From: Osmia lignaria lignaria
Taxonomy: Eukaryota; Arthropoda; Insecta; Hymenoptera; Megachilidae
Direction of reading: 5' to 3'
Length of the DNA: 64,000 nt
NCBI RefSeq assembly: GCF_051020975.1
Contig: NC_135038.1
Coordinates: forward strand, 928,001-992,000
Shown: positions 47,901 to 63,400 of the stretch, in pieces
Layout: every line of letters starts with the position of its first letter
Position numbering within the stretch: the stretch's first letter is position 1
The notes under the pieces: generated by a model
The model's input: the letters and a program-made list of their open reading frames with translations, nothing else
What the model was told of the DNA's origin: nothing
The model's database searches: none
Made by a program: the position numbers and the translations under genes

Positions 47901-50152
47901 ATCTGTATATTACATTATGTCTAACGTAGATATGGTGATAATAATATCGTTATTAATTGTACATTACGTATGTATTGTAGATATACTACTAATGATGTTG
48001 TTATTAAATGTACATTGATCAGTGGGAATGAATCAGTATATTACATTATATCGAATGTAGATATAGTGCTAATGATATTGTAATGATCGGTACATTGATC
48101 TGTGGGAATCCATCAGTATATTACATTATATCGAATGTAGATATAGTACTACTGATATGGTTAGTAAATATATTGATCTGTGGGAATGAATCAGTATATT
48201 ACATTATATCGAATGTAGATTTAGTACTAATGATATTGTTATTAAAGGTGCATTGGTCTGTGGGAATGAATCAGTACATTACATTATATCGAATGTAGAT
48301 ATAGTACTAATGATATGGTTATTAAAGGTATATTGATCTGTGGGAATGAATCAGTATATTACATTATATCGAATGTAGATATAGTACTAATGATATTGTC
48401 ATTAAATGTACATTGATCTTTGGGGATCAACCAGTATATTACAATATATCTAATGTAGATATAGTAATAATGATATTGTTATTAAATGTACATTGATCTG
48501 TGGGGATCAATCAGTATATTACATTATATCTAATGTAGATATGGTAATAATGATATTGTTATTAATTGTACATTACATATGTAATGTAGATATACTACTA
48601 ATGATATTGCTATTAAAGGTACATTGATCTCTGGGTAATAATCAGGATATTACATTATATCTAATGTAGAATTAGTAATAATGATATTGTTATTAATTGT
48701 ACATTACATATGTAATGCAGATATACTACTAATGATATTGCTATTTAATGTACATTGATCTGTGGGAATGAATCTGTATATGACATTATACCTAATGTAG
48801 ATATAGTAATAATGATATTGTTATTAAATGTACATTACACATCTAATGTAGATATGGTACTAATGATATGGTTATTAAATGTACATTGATCTGTGGGAAT
48901 GAATCAGTATATTACATTATATCTAATGTAGTTATGCTAATAATGATATTGTTATTAAATGTACATTGATCTGTGGGGATCAATCAGTATATTACATTAT
49001 ATCTAATGTAGATATGGGAATAATGATATTGTTATTAATTGTACATTACATATGTAATGTAGATATACTACTAATGATATTGCTATTAAATGTACATTGA
49101 TCTGTGGGAATGAATCTGTATATGACAGTATACCTAATGTAGATATAGTAATAATGATATTGTTATTAAATGTACATTACATATCTATTGTAGATATGGT
49201 ACTAATAATATGGTTATGAAATGTACATTGATCTGTGGGAATGAATCAGTGTATTACATTATATCGAATGTAGATATAGTGGTAATGATATTGTTATCAA
49301 AGGCACATTGATCTGTGGGAAGGAATCTGTATACTACATTATATCGAATGTAGATATAGTGCTAATGATATTGTTATTAAAGGTACATTGATCTGTGGGA
49401 ATTAATCAGTATATTAGATTATATCGAATGTAGATATCGTACTACTGATATGGGTATTAAATATATTGACCTGTGGGAATGAATCAGTATATTACATTAT
49501 ATCGAATGTAGATTTAGTACTAATGATATTGTTATTAAATGTACATTGATCTTTGGGGATCAATCAGTATATTACATTATATCTAATGTAGATATGGTGA
49601 TAATAATATTGTTATTAATTGTACATTACGTATGTAATGTAGATATACTACTAATGATGTTGTTATTAAATGTACATTGATCAGTGGGAATGAATCAGTA
49701 TATTACATTATATCGAATGTAGATATGGTGCTAATGATATTGTTATGAAAGGTGCATTGATCTGTGGGAATCCATCAGTATATTACATTATATCGAATGT
49801 AGATTTAGTACTAATGATATTGTTATTAAAGGTGCATTGGTCTGTGGGAATGAATCAGTACATTACATTATATCGAATGTAGATATAGTACTAATGATAT
49901 GGTTATTAAAGGTATATTGATCTGTGGGAATGAATCAGTATATTACATTATATCGAATGTAGATATAGTACTAATGATATTGTCATTAAATGTACATTGA
50001 TCTTTGGGGATCAACCAGTATATTACAATATATCTAATGTAGATATAGTAATAATGATATTGTTATTAAATGTACATTGATCTGTGGGGATCAATCAGTA
50101 TATTACATTATATCTAATGTAGATATGGTAATAATGATATTGTTATTAATTG

Positions 50153-51700
50153 TACTTTACATATGTAATGTAGATATACTACTAATGATATTGCTATTAA
50201 AGGTACATTGATCTCTGGGTAATAATCAGGATATTACATTATATCTAATGTAGAATTAGTAATAATGATATTGTTATTAATTGTACATTACATATGTAAT
50301 GCAGATATACTACTAATGATATTGCTATTTAATGTACATTGATCTGTGGGAATGAATCTGTATATGACATTATACCTAATGTAGATATAGTAATAATGAT
50401 ATTGTTATTAAATGTACATTACACATCTAATGTAGATATGGTACTAATGATATGGTTATTAAATGTACATTGATCTGTGGGAATGAATCAGTATATTACA
50501 TTATATCTAATGTAGTTATGCTAATAATGATATTGTTATTAAATGTACATTGATCTGTGGGGATCAATCAGTATATTACATTATATCTAATGTAGATATG
50601 GCAATAATGATATTGATATTAATTGTACATTACATACGTAATGTAGATATACTACTAATGATATTGCTATTAAATGTACATTGATCTGTGGGAATGAATC
50701 TGTATATGACAGTATACCTAATGTAGATATAGTAATAATGATATTGTTATTAAATGTACATTACATATCTATTGTAGATATGGTACTAATAATATGGTTA
50801 TGAAATGTACATTGATCTGTGGGAATGAATCAGTGTATTACATTATATCGAATGTAGATATAGTGCTAATGATATTGTTATGAAAGGTGCATTGATCTGT
50901 GGGAATCCATCAGTATATTACATTATATCTAATGTAGATATGGTAATAATGATATTGTTATTAATTGTACTTTACATATGTAATGTAGATATACTACTAA
51001 TGATATTGCTATTAAAGGTACATTGATCTCTGGGTAATAATCAGGATATTACATTATATCTAATGTAGAATTAGTAATAATGATATTGTTATTAATTGTA
51101 CATTACATATGTAATGCAGATATACTACTAATGATATTGCTATTTAATGTACATTGATCTGTGGGAATGAATCTGTATATGACATTATACCTAATGTAGA
51201 TATAGTAATAATGATATTGTTATTAAATGTACATTACACATCTAATGTAGATATGGTACTAATGATATGGTTATTAAATGTACATTGATCTGTGGGAATG
51301 AATCAGTATATTACATTATATCTAATGTAGTTATGCTAATAATGATATTGTTATTAAATGTACATTGATCTGTGGGGATCAATCAGTATATTACATTATA
51401 TCTAATGTAGATATGGCAATAATGATATTGATATTAATTGTACATTACATACGTAATGTAGATATACTACTAATGATATTGCTATTAAATGTACATTGAT
51501 CTGTGGGAATGAATCTGTATATGACAGTATACCTAATGTAGATATAGTAATAATGATATTGTTATTAAATGTACATTACATATCTATTGTAGATATGGTA
51601 CTAATAATATGGTTATGAAATGTACATTGATCTGTGGGAATGAATCAGTGTATTACATTATATCGAATGTAGATATAGTGCTAATGATATTGTTATGAAA
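50153..51700. repeat. Tandem duplication at 815-bp offset
   Basis: The private variant TTGTACTTTACATATG at 50153 and 50968, and the following run up to TTATGAAAGGTGC (50881 and 51696), repeat in order with an 815-bp offset. Confidence 0.7.
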
Positions 51701-54700
51701 GGTGCATTGATCTGTGGGAATCCATCAGTATATTACATTATATCGAATGTAGGTATGGTACTAATGATATGGTTATTATATGTACATATCTGTGGGAATG
51801 AATCAGTTTATTACGTTATATCGAATGTAGATATAGTGCTAATGATATTGTTATTAAAGGTGCATTGGTCTGTGGGAATGAATCAGTACATTACATTATA
51901 TCGAATGTAGATATAGTACTAATGATATGGTTATTAAAGGTATATTGATCTGTGGGAATGAATCAGTATATTACATTATATCGAATGTAGATATAGTACT
52001 ACTGATATGGTTATTAAATATATTGATCTGTGGGAATGAATCAGTATATTTCATTATGTCGAATGTAGATTTAGTACTAATGATGTTGTAATTAAATGTA
52101 CATGGATCTTTGGGGATCAATCAGTATATTACATTATGTCTAACGTAGATATGGTGATAATAATATTGTTATTAATTGTACATTACGTATGTATTGTAGA
52201 TATACTGCTAATGATGTTGTTATTAAATGTACAATGATCAGTGGGAATGAATCAGTATATTACATTATATCGAATGTAGATATAGTGCTAATGATATTGT
52301 TATGATCGGTGCATTGATCTGTGGGAATCCGTCAGTATATTACATTATATCGAATGTAGATATAGTACTACTGATATGGTTATTAAATATATTGATCTGT
52401 GGGAATGAATCAGTATATTACATTATATCGAATGTAGATTTAGTACTAATGATATTGTTATTAAAGGTGCATTGGTCTGTGGGAATGAATCAGTACATTA
52501 CATTATATCGAATGTAGATATAGTACTAATGATATGGTTATTATAGGTATATTGATCTGTGGGAATGAATCAGTATATTACATTATATCGAATGTAGATA
52601 TAGTACTAATGATATTGTCATTAAATGTACATTGATCTTTGAGGATCAACCAGTATATTACAATATATCTAATGTGGATATAGTAATAATGATATTGTTA
52701 TTAAATGTACATTGATCTGTGGGGATCAATCAGTATATTACATTATATCTAATGTAGATATGGTAATAATGATATTGTTATTAATTGTACATTACATATG
52801 TAATGTAGATATACTACTAATGATATTGCTATTAAAGGTACATTGATCTCTGGGTAATAATCAGGATATTACATTATATCTAATGTAGAATTAGTGATAA
52901 TGATATTGTTATTAATTGTACATTACATATGTAATGTAGATATACTACTAATGATATTGCTATTAAATGTACATTGATCTGTGGGAATGAATCTGTATAT
53001 GACAGTATACCTAATGTAGATATAGTAATAATGATATTGTTATTAAATGTACATTACATATCTATTGTAGATATGGTACTAATAATATGGTTATGAAATG
53101 TACATTGATCTGTGGGAATGAATCAGTGTATTACATTATATCGAATGTAGATATAGTGGTAATGATATTGTTATCAAAGGCACATTGATCTGTGGGAAGG
53201 AATCTGTATACTACATTATATCGAATGTAGATATAGTGCTAATGATATTGTTATTAAAGGTACATTGATCTGTGGGAATTAATCAGTATATTAGATTATA
53301 TCGAATGTAGATATCGTACTACTGATATGGGTATTAAATATATTGACCTGTGGGAATGAATCAGTATATTACATTATATCGAATGTAGATTTAGTACTAA
53401 TGATATTGTTATTAAATGTACATTGATCTTTGGGGATCAATCAGTATATTACATTATATCTAATGTAGATATGGTGATAATAATATTGTTATTAATTGTA
53501 CCCTACGTATGTAATGTAGATATACTACTAATGATGTTGTTATTAAATGTACATTGATCAGTGGGAATGAATCAGTATATTACATTATATCGAATGTAGA
53601 TATGGTGCTAATGATATTGTTATGAAAGGTGCATTGATCTGTGGGAATCCATCAGTATATTACATTATATCGAATGTAGATTTAGTACTAATGATATTGT
53701 TATTAAAGGTGCATTGGTCTGTGGGAATGAATCAGTACATTACATTATATCGAATGTAGATATAGTACTAATGATATGGTTATTAAAGGTATATTGATCT
53801 GTGGGAATGAATCAGTATATTACATTATATCGAATGTAGATATAGTACTAATGATATTGTCATTAAATGTACATTGATCTTTGGGGATCAACCAGTATAT
53901 TACAATATATCTAATGTAGATATAGTAATAATGATATTGTTATTAAATGTACATTGATCTGTGGGGATCAATCAGTATATTACATTATATCTAATGTAGA
54001 TATGGTAATAATGATATTGTTATTAATTGTACATTACATATGTAATGTAGATATACTACTAATGATATTGCTATTAAAGGTACATTGATCTCTGGGTAAT
54101 AATCAGGATATTACATTATATCTAATGTAGAATTAGTAATAATGATATTGTTATTAATTGTACATTACATATGTAATGCAGATATACTACTAATGATATT
54201 GCTATTTAATGTACATTGATCTGTGGGAATGAATCTGTATATGACATTATACCTAATGTAGATATAGTAATAATGATATTGTTATTAAATGTACATTACA
54301 CATCTAATGTAGATATGGTACTAATGATATGGTTATTAAATGTACATTGATCTGTGGGAATGAATCAGTATATTACATTATATCTAATGTAGTTATGCTA
54401 ATAATGATATTGTTATTAAATGTACATTGATCTGTGGGGATCAATCAGTATATTACATTATATCTAATGTAGATATGGCAATAATGATATTGTTATTAAT
54501 TGTACATTACATATGTAATGTAGATATACTACTAATGATATTGCTATTAAATGTACATTGATCTGTGGGAATGAATCTGTATATGACAGTATACCTAATG
54601 TAGATATAGTAATAATGATATTGTTATTAAATGTACATTACATATCTATTGTAGATATGGTACTAATAATATGGTTATGAAATGTACATTGATCTGTGGG

Positions 54701-57478
54701 AATGAATCAGTGTATTACATTATATCGAATGTAGATATAGTGGTAATGATATTGTTATCAAAGGCACATTGATCTGTGGGAAGGAATCTGTACATTACAT
54801 TATATCGAATGTAGATTTAGTACTAATGATATTGTTATTAAATGTACATTGATCTTTGGGGATCAATCAGTATATTACATTATATCTAATGTAGATATGG
54901 TGATAATAATATTGTTATTAATTGTACATTACGTATGTAATGTAGATATACTACTAATGATGTTGTTATTAAATGTACATTGATCAGTGGGAATGAATCA
55001 GTATATTACATTATATCGAATGTAGATATGGTGCTAATGATATTGTTATGAAAGGTGCATTGATCTGTGGGAATCCATCAGTATATTACATTATATCGAA
55101 TGTAGATTTAGTACTAATGATATTGTTATTAAAGGTGCATTGGTCTGTGGGAATGAATCAGTACATTACATTATATCGAATGTAGATATAGTACTAATGA
55201 TATGGTTATTAAAGGTATATTGATCTGTGGGAATGAATCAGTATATTACATTATATCGAATGTAGATATAGTACTAATGATATTGTCATTAAATGTACAT
55301 TGATCTTTGGGGATCAACCAGTATATTACAATATATCTAATGTAGATATAGTAATAATGATATTGTTATTAAATGTACATTGATCTGTGGGGATCAATCA
55401 GTATATTACATTATATCTAATGTAGATATGGTAATAATGATATTGTTATTAATTGTACTTTACATATGTAATGTAGATATACTACTAATGATATTGCTAT
55501 TAAAGGTACATTGATCTCTGGGTAATAATCAGGATATTACATTATATCTAATGTAGAATTAGTAATAATGATATTGTTATTAATTGTACATTACATATGT
55601 AATGCAGATATACTACTAATGATATTGCTATTTAATGTACATTGATCTGTGGGAATGAATCTGTATATGACATTATACCTAATGTAGATATAGTAATAAT
55701 GATATTGTTATTAAATGTACATTACACATCTAATGTAGATATGGTACTAATGATATGGTTATTAAATGTACATTGATCTGTGGGAATGAATCAGTATATT
55801 ACATTATATCTAATGTAGTTATGCTAATAATGATATTGTTATTAAATGTACATTGATCTGTGGGGATCAATCAGTATATTACATTATATCTAATGTAGAT
55901 ATGGCAATAATGATATTGATATTAATTGTACATTACATACGTAATGTAGATATACTACTAATGATATTGCTATTAAATGTACATTGATCTGTGGGAATGA
56001 ATCTGTATATGACAGTATACCTAATGTAGATATAGTAATAATGATATTGTTATTAAATGTACATTACATATCTATTGTAGATATGGTACTAATAATATGG
56101 TTATGAAATGTACATTGATCTGTGGGAATGAATCAGTGTATTACATTATATCGAATGTAGATATAGTGCTAATGATATTGTTATGAAAGGTGCATTGATC
56201 TGTGGGAATCCATCAGTATATTACATTATATCGAATGTAGGTATGGTACTAATGATATGGTTATTATATGTACATATCTGTGGGAATGAATCAGTTTATT
56301 ACGTTATATCGAATGTAGATATAGTGCTAATGATATTGTTATTAAAGGTGCATTGGTCTGTGGGAATGAATCAGTACATTACATTATATCGAATGTAGAT
56401 ATAGTACTAATGATATGGTTATTAAAGGTATATTGATCTGTGGGAATGAATCAGTATATTACATTATATCGAATGTAGATATAGTACTACTGATATGGTT
56501 ATTAAATATATTGATCTGTGGGAATGAATCAGTATATTACATTATGTCGAATGTAGATTTAGTACTAATGATGTTGTAATTAAATGTACATGGATCTTTG
56601 GGGATCAATCAGTATATTACATTATGTCTAACGTAGATATGGTGATAATAATATTGTTATTAATTGTACATTACGTATGTATTGTAGATATACTGCTAAT
56701 AATGTTGTTATTAAATGTACAATGATCTGTGGGAATCCGTCAGTATATTACATTATATCGAATGTAGATATAGTGCTAATGATATTGTTATGATCGGTGC
56801 ATTGATCTGTGGGAATCCGTCAGTATATTACATTATATCGAATGTAGATATAGTACTACTGATATGGTTATTAAATATATTGATCTGTGGGAATGAATCA
56901 GTATATTACATTATATCGAATGTAGATTTAGTACTAATGATATTGTTATTAAAGGTGCATTGGTCTGTGGGAATGAATCAGTACATTACATTATATCGAA
57001 TGTAGATATAGTACTAATGATATGGTTATTATAGGTATATTGATCTGTGGGAATGAATCAGTATATTACATTATATCGAATGTAGATATAGTACTAATGA
57101 TATTGTCATTAAATGTACATTGATCTTTGAGGATCAACCAGTATATTACAATATATCTAATGTGGATATAGTAATAATGATATTGTTATTAAATGTACAT
57201 TGATCTGTGGGGATCAATCAGTATATTACATTATATCTAATGTAGATATGGTAATAATGATATTGTTATTAATTGTACATTACATATGTAATGTAGATAT
57301 ACTACTAATGATATTGCTATTAAAGGTACATTGATCTCTGGGTAATAATCAGGATATTACATTATATCTAATGTAGAATTAGTGATAATGATATTGTTAT
57401 TAATTGTACATTACATATGTAATGTAGATATACTACTAATGATGTTGTTATTAAATGTACATTGATCAGTGGGAATGA
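50935..57478. repeat. Higher-order repeat: about 2-kb block at 4488-bp offset
   Basis: About 50935-52220 and 52300-52990 recur 4488 bp further on. Markers are TTGTACTTTACATATG (50968 and 55456), CAGTTTATTACG and GATCTTTGAGGATC. The junction monomer near 56730 differs (GGGAATCCGTCAG instead of the expected type), so the copies were edited locally. Confidence 0.7.
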
Positions 57479-60400
57479 ATCAGTATATTACATTATATCG
57501 AATGTAGATATGGTGCTAATGATATTGTTATGAAAGGTGCATTGATCTGTGGGAATCCATCAGTATATTACATTATATCGAATGTAGGTATGGTACTACT
57601 GATATGGTTATTATATGTACATATCTGTGGGAATGAATCAGTATATTACGTTATATCGAATGTAGATATAGTGCTAATGATATTGTTATTAATGGTGCAT
57701 TGGTCTGTGGGAATGAATCAGTACATTACATCATATCGAATGTAGATATAGTACTAATGATATGGTTATTAAAGGTATATTGATCTGTGGGAATGAATCA
57801 GTATATTACATTATATCGAATGTAGATATAGTACTACTGATATGGTTATTAAATATATTGATCTGTGGGAATGAATCAGTATATTACATTATATCGAATG
57901 TAGATTTAGTACTAATGATGTTGTAATTAAATGTACATGGATCTTTGGGGATCAATCTGTATATTACATTATGTCTAACGTAGATATGGTGATAATAATA
58001 TCGTTATTAATTGTACATTACGTATGTATTGTAGATATACTACTAATGAAGTTGTTATTAAATGTACATTGATCAGTGGGAATGAATCAGTATATTACAT
58101 TATATCGAATGTAGATATAGTGCTAATGATATTGTAATGATCGGTACATTGATCTGTGGGAATCCATCAGTATATTACATTATATCGAATGTAGATATAG
58201 TACTACTGATATGGTTAGTAAATATATTGATCTGTGGGAATGAATCAGTATATTACATTATATCGAATGTAGATTTAGTACTAATGATATTGTTATTAAA
58301 GGTGCATTGGTCTGTGGGAATGAATCAGTACATTACATTATATCGAATGTAGATATAGTACTAATGATATGGTTATTAAAGGTATATTGATCTGTGGGAA
58401 TGAATCAGTATATTACATTATATCGAATGTAGATATAGTACTAATGATATTGTCATTAAATGTACATTGATCTTTGGGGATCAACCAGTATATTACAATA
58501 TATCTAATGTAGATATAGTAATAATGATATTGTTATTAAATGTACATTGATCTGTGGGGATCAATCAGTATATTACATTATATCTAATGTAGATATGGTA
58601 ATAATGATATTGTTATTAATTGTACATTACATATGTAATGTAGATATACTACTAATGATATTGCTATTAAAGGTACATTGATCTCTGGGTAATAATCAGG
58701 ATATTACATTATATCTAATGTAGAATTAGTAATAATGATATTGTTATTAATTGTACATTACATATGTAATGCAGATATACTACTAATGATATTGCTATTT
58801 AATGTACATTGATCTGTGGGAATGAATCTGTATATGACATTATACCTAATGTAGATATAGTAATAATGATATTGTTATTAAATGTACATTACACATCTAA
58901 TGTACATATGGTACTAATGATATGGTTATTAAATGTACATTGATCTGTGGGAACGAATCAGTATATTACATTATATCTAATGTAGTTATGCTAATAATGA
59001 TATTGTTATTAATTGTACATTACATATGTAATGTAGATATACTACTAATGATATTGCTATTAAAGGTACATTGATCTCTGGGTAATAATCAGGATATTAC
59101 ATTATATCTAATGTAGAATTAGTAATAATGATATTGTTATTAATTGTACATTACATATGTAATGCAGATATACTACTAATGATATTGCTATTTAATGTAC
59201 ATTGATCTGTGGGAATGAATCTGTATATGACATTATACCTAATGTAGATATAGTAATAATGATATTGTTATTAAATGTACATTACACATCTAATGTAGAT
59301 ATGGTACTAATGATATGGTTATTAAATGTACATTGATCTGTGGGAATGAATCAGTATATTACATTATATCTAATGTAGTTATGCTAATAATGATATTGTT
59401 ATTAAATGTACATTGATCTGTGGGGATCAATCAGTATATTACATTATATCTAATGTAGATATGGCAATAATGATATTGTTATTAATTGTACATTACATAT
59501 GTAATGTAGATATACTACTAATGATATTGCTATTAAATGTACATTGATCTGTGGGAATGAATCTGTATATGACAGTATACCTAATGTAGATATAGTAATA
59601 ATGATATTGTTATTAAATGTACATTACATATCTATTGTAGATGTGGTACTAATAATATGGTTATGAAATGTACATTGATCTGTGGGAATGAATCAGTGTA
59701 TTACATTATATCGAATGTAGATATAGTGGTAATGATATTGTTATCAAAGGCACATTGATCTGTGGGAAGGAATCTGTATACTACATTATATCGAATGTAG
59801 ATATAGTGCTAATGATATTGTTATTAAAGGTACATTGATCTGTGGGAATTAATCAGTATATTAAATTATATCGAATGTAGATATAGTACTACTGATATGG
59901 GTATTAAATATATTGACCTGTGGGAATGAATCAGTATATTACATTATATCGAATGTAGATTTAGTACTAATGATATTGTTATTAAATGTACATTGATCTT
60001 TGGGGATCAATCAGTATATTACATTATATCTAATGTATATATGGTGATAATAATATTGTTATTAATTGTACATTACGTATGTAATGTAGATATACTACTA
60101 ATGATGTTGTTATTAAATGTACATTGATCAGTGGGAATGAATCAGTATATTACATTATATCGAATGTAGATATGGTGCTAATGATATTGTTATGAAAGGT
60201 GCATTGATCTGTGGGAATCCATCAGTATATTACATTATATCGAATGTAGGTATGGTACTAATGATATGGTTATTATATGTACATATCTGTGGGAATGAAC
60301 CAGTTTATTACGTTATATCGAATGTAGATATAGTGCTAATGATATTGTTATTAAAGGTGCATTGGTCTGTGGGAATGAATCAGTACATTACATTATATCG

Positions 60401-63400
60401 AATGTAGATATAGTACTAATGATATGGTTATTAAAGGTATATTGATCTGTGGGAATGAATCAGTATATTACATTATATCGAATGTAGATATAGTACTAAT
60501 GATATTGTCATTAAATGTACATTGATCTTTGGGGATCAACCAGTATATTACAATATATCTAATGTAGATATAGTAATAATGATATTGTTATTAAATGTAC
60601 ATTGATCTGTGGGGATCAATCAGTATATTACATTATATCTAATGTAGATATGGTAATAATGATATTGTTATTAATTGGACTTTACATATGTAATGTAGAT
60701 ATACTACTAATGATATTGCTATTAAAGGTACATTGATCTCTGGGTAATAATCAGGATATTACATTATATCTAATGTAGAATTAGTAATAATGATATTGTT
60801 ATTAGTTGTACATTACATATGTAATGCAGATATACTACTAATGATATTGCTATTTAATGTACATTGATCTGTGGGAATGAATCTGTATATGACATTATAC
60901 CTAATGTAGATATAGTAATAATGATATTGTTATTAAATGTACATTACACATCTAATGTAGATATGGTACTAATGATATGGTTATTAAATGTACATTGATC
61001 TGTGGGAATGAATCAGTATATTACATTATATCTAATGTAGTTATGCTAATAATGATATTGTTATTAAATGTACATTGATCTGTGGGGATCAATCAGTATA
61101 TTACATTATATCTAATGTAGATATGGCAATAATGATATTGATATTAATTGTACATTACATATGTAATGTCGATATACTACTAATGATATTGCTATTAAAT
61201 GTACATTGATCTGTGGGAATGAATCTGTATATGACAGTATACCTAATGTAGATATAGTAATAATGATATTGTTATTAAATGTACATTACATATCTATTGT
61301 AGATATGGTACTAATAATATGGTTATGAAATGTACATTGATCTGTGGGAATGAATCAGTGTATTACATTATATCGAATGTAGATATAGTGCCAATGATAT
61401 TGTTATCAAAGGCACATTGATCTGTGGGAAGGAATCTGTATACTACATTATATCGAATGTAGATATAGTGCTAATGATATTGTTATTAAAGGTGCATTGG
61501 TCGGTGGGAATGAATCAGTACATTACATTATATCGAATGTAGATATAGTACTAATGATATGGTTATTAAAGGTATATTGATCTGTGGGAATGAATCAGTA
61601 TATTACATTATATCGAATGTAGATATAGTACTAATGATATTGTCATTAAATGTACATTGATCTTTGGGGATCAACCAGTATATTACAATATATCTAATGT
61701 AGATATAGTAATAATGATATTGTTATTAAATGTACATTGATCTGTGGGGATCAATCAGTATATTACATTATATCTAATGTAGATATGGTAATAATGATAT
61801 TGTTATTAATTGTACTTTACATATGTAATGTAGATATACTACTAATGATATTGCTATTAAAGGTACATTGATCTCTGGGTAATAATCAGGATATTACATT
61901 ATATCTAATGTAGAATTAGTAATAATGATATTGTTATTAATTGTACATTACATATGTAATGCAGATATACTACTAATGATATTGCTATTTAATGTACATT
62001 GATCTGTGGGAATGAATCTGTATATGACATTATACCTAATGTAGATATAGTAATAATGATATTGTTATTAAATGTACATTACACATCTAATGTAGATATG
62101 GTACTAATGATATGGTTATTAAATGTACATTGATCTGTGGGAATGAATCAGTATATTACATTATATCTAATGTAGTTATGCTAATAATGATATTGTTATT
62201 AAATGTACATTGATCTGTGGGGATCAATCAGTATATTACATTATATCTAATGTAGATATGGCAATAATGATATTGATATTAATTGTACATTACATATGTA
62301 ATGTAGATATACTACTAATGATATTGCTATTAAATGTACATTGATCTGTGGGAATGAATCTGTATATGACAGTATACCTAATATAGATATAGTAATAATG
62401 ATATTGTTATTAAATGTACATTACATATCTATTGTAGATATGGTACTAATAATATGGTTATGAAATGTACATTGATCTGTGGGAATGAATCAGTGTATTA
62501 CATTATATCGAATGTAGATATAGTGCTAATGATATTGTTATGAAAGGTGCATTGATCTGTGGGAATCCATCAGTATATTACATTATATCGAATGTAGGTA
62601 TGGTACTAATGATATGGTTATTATATGTACATATCTGTGGGAATGAATCAGTATATTACGTTATATCGAATGTAGATATAGTGCTAATGATATTGTTATT
62701 AATGGTGCATTGGTCTGTGGGAATGAATCAGTACATTACATTATATCGAATGTAGATATAGTACTAATGATATGGTTATTAAAGGTATATTGATCTGTGG
62801 GAATGAATCAGTATATTACATTATACCGAATGTAGATATAGTACTACTGATATGGTTATTAAATATATTGATCTGTGGGAATGAATCAGTATATTACATT
62901 ATATCGAATGTAGATTTAGTACTAATGATGTTGTAATTAAATGTACATGGATCTTTGGGGATCAATCTGTATATTACATTATGTCTAACGTAGATATGGT
63001 GATAATAATATTGTTATTAATTGTACATTACGTATGTATTGTAGATATACTACTAATGATGTTGTTATTAAATGTACATTGATCAGTGGGAATGAATCAG
63101 TATATTACATTATATCGAATGTAGATATAGTGCTAATGATATTGTAATGATCGGTGCATTGATCTGTGGGAATCCATCAGTATATTACATTATATCGAAT
63201 GTAGATATAGTACTACTGATATGGTTAGTAAATATATTGATCTGTGGGAATGAATCAGTATATTACATTATATCGAATGTAGATTTAGTACTAATGATAT
63301 TGTTATTAAAGGTGCATTGGTCTGTGGGAATGAATCAGTACATTACATTATATCGAATGTAGATATAGTACTAATGATATGGTTATTAAAGGTATATTGA

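Larger units (their letters stand above)
47401..59012. repeat. Higher-order repeat: 1.56-kb block at 10,054-bp offset
   Basis: 47401-48958 recurs at 57455-59012 with shared private variants, for example AATATCGTTATTAATTG (offset exactly 10,054) and GTAATGATCGG. A related copy begins near 62480. The two copies end where one goes to TAAATGTACATTGATCTG and the other to TAATTGTACATTACATATG. Confidence 0.75.

Noticed and set aside
11434..63362. Many 60-96-codon open frames in the satellite, several almost identical and about 71 codons long, with repeated hydrophobic segments
   Set aside because: The 80-bp monomer is read in all three frames over 240 bp, so each such frame is just a run of about three monomers without a stop. 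They have no independent start context, and copies recur only where blocks are duplicated.
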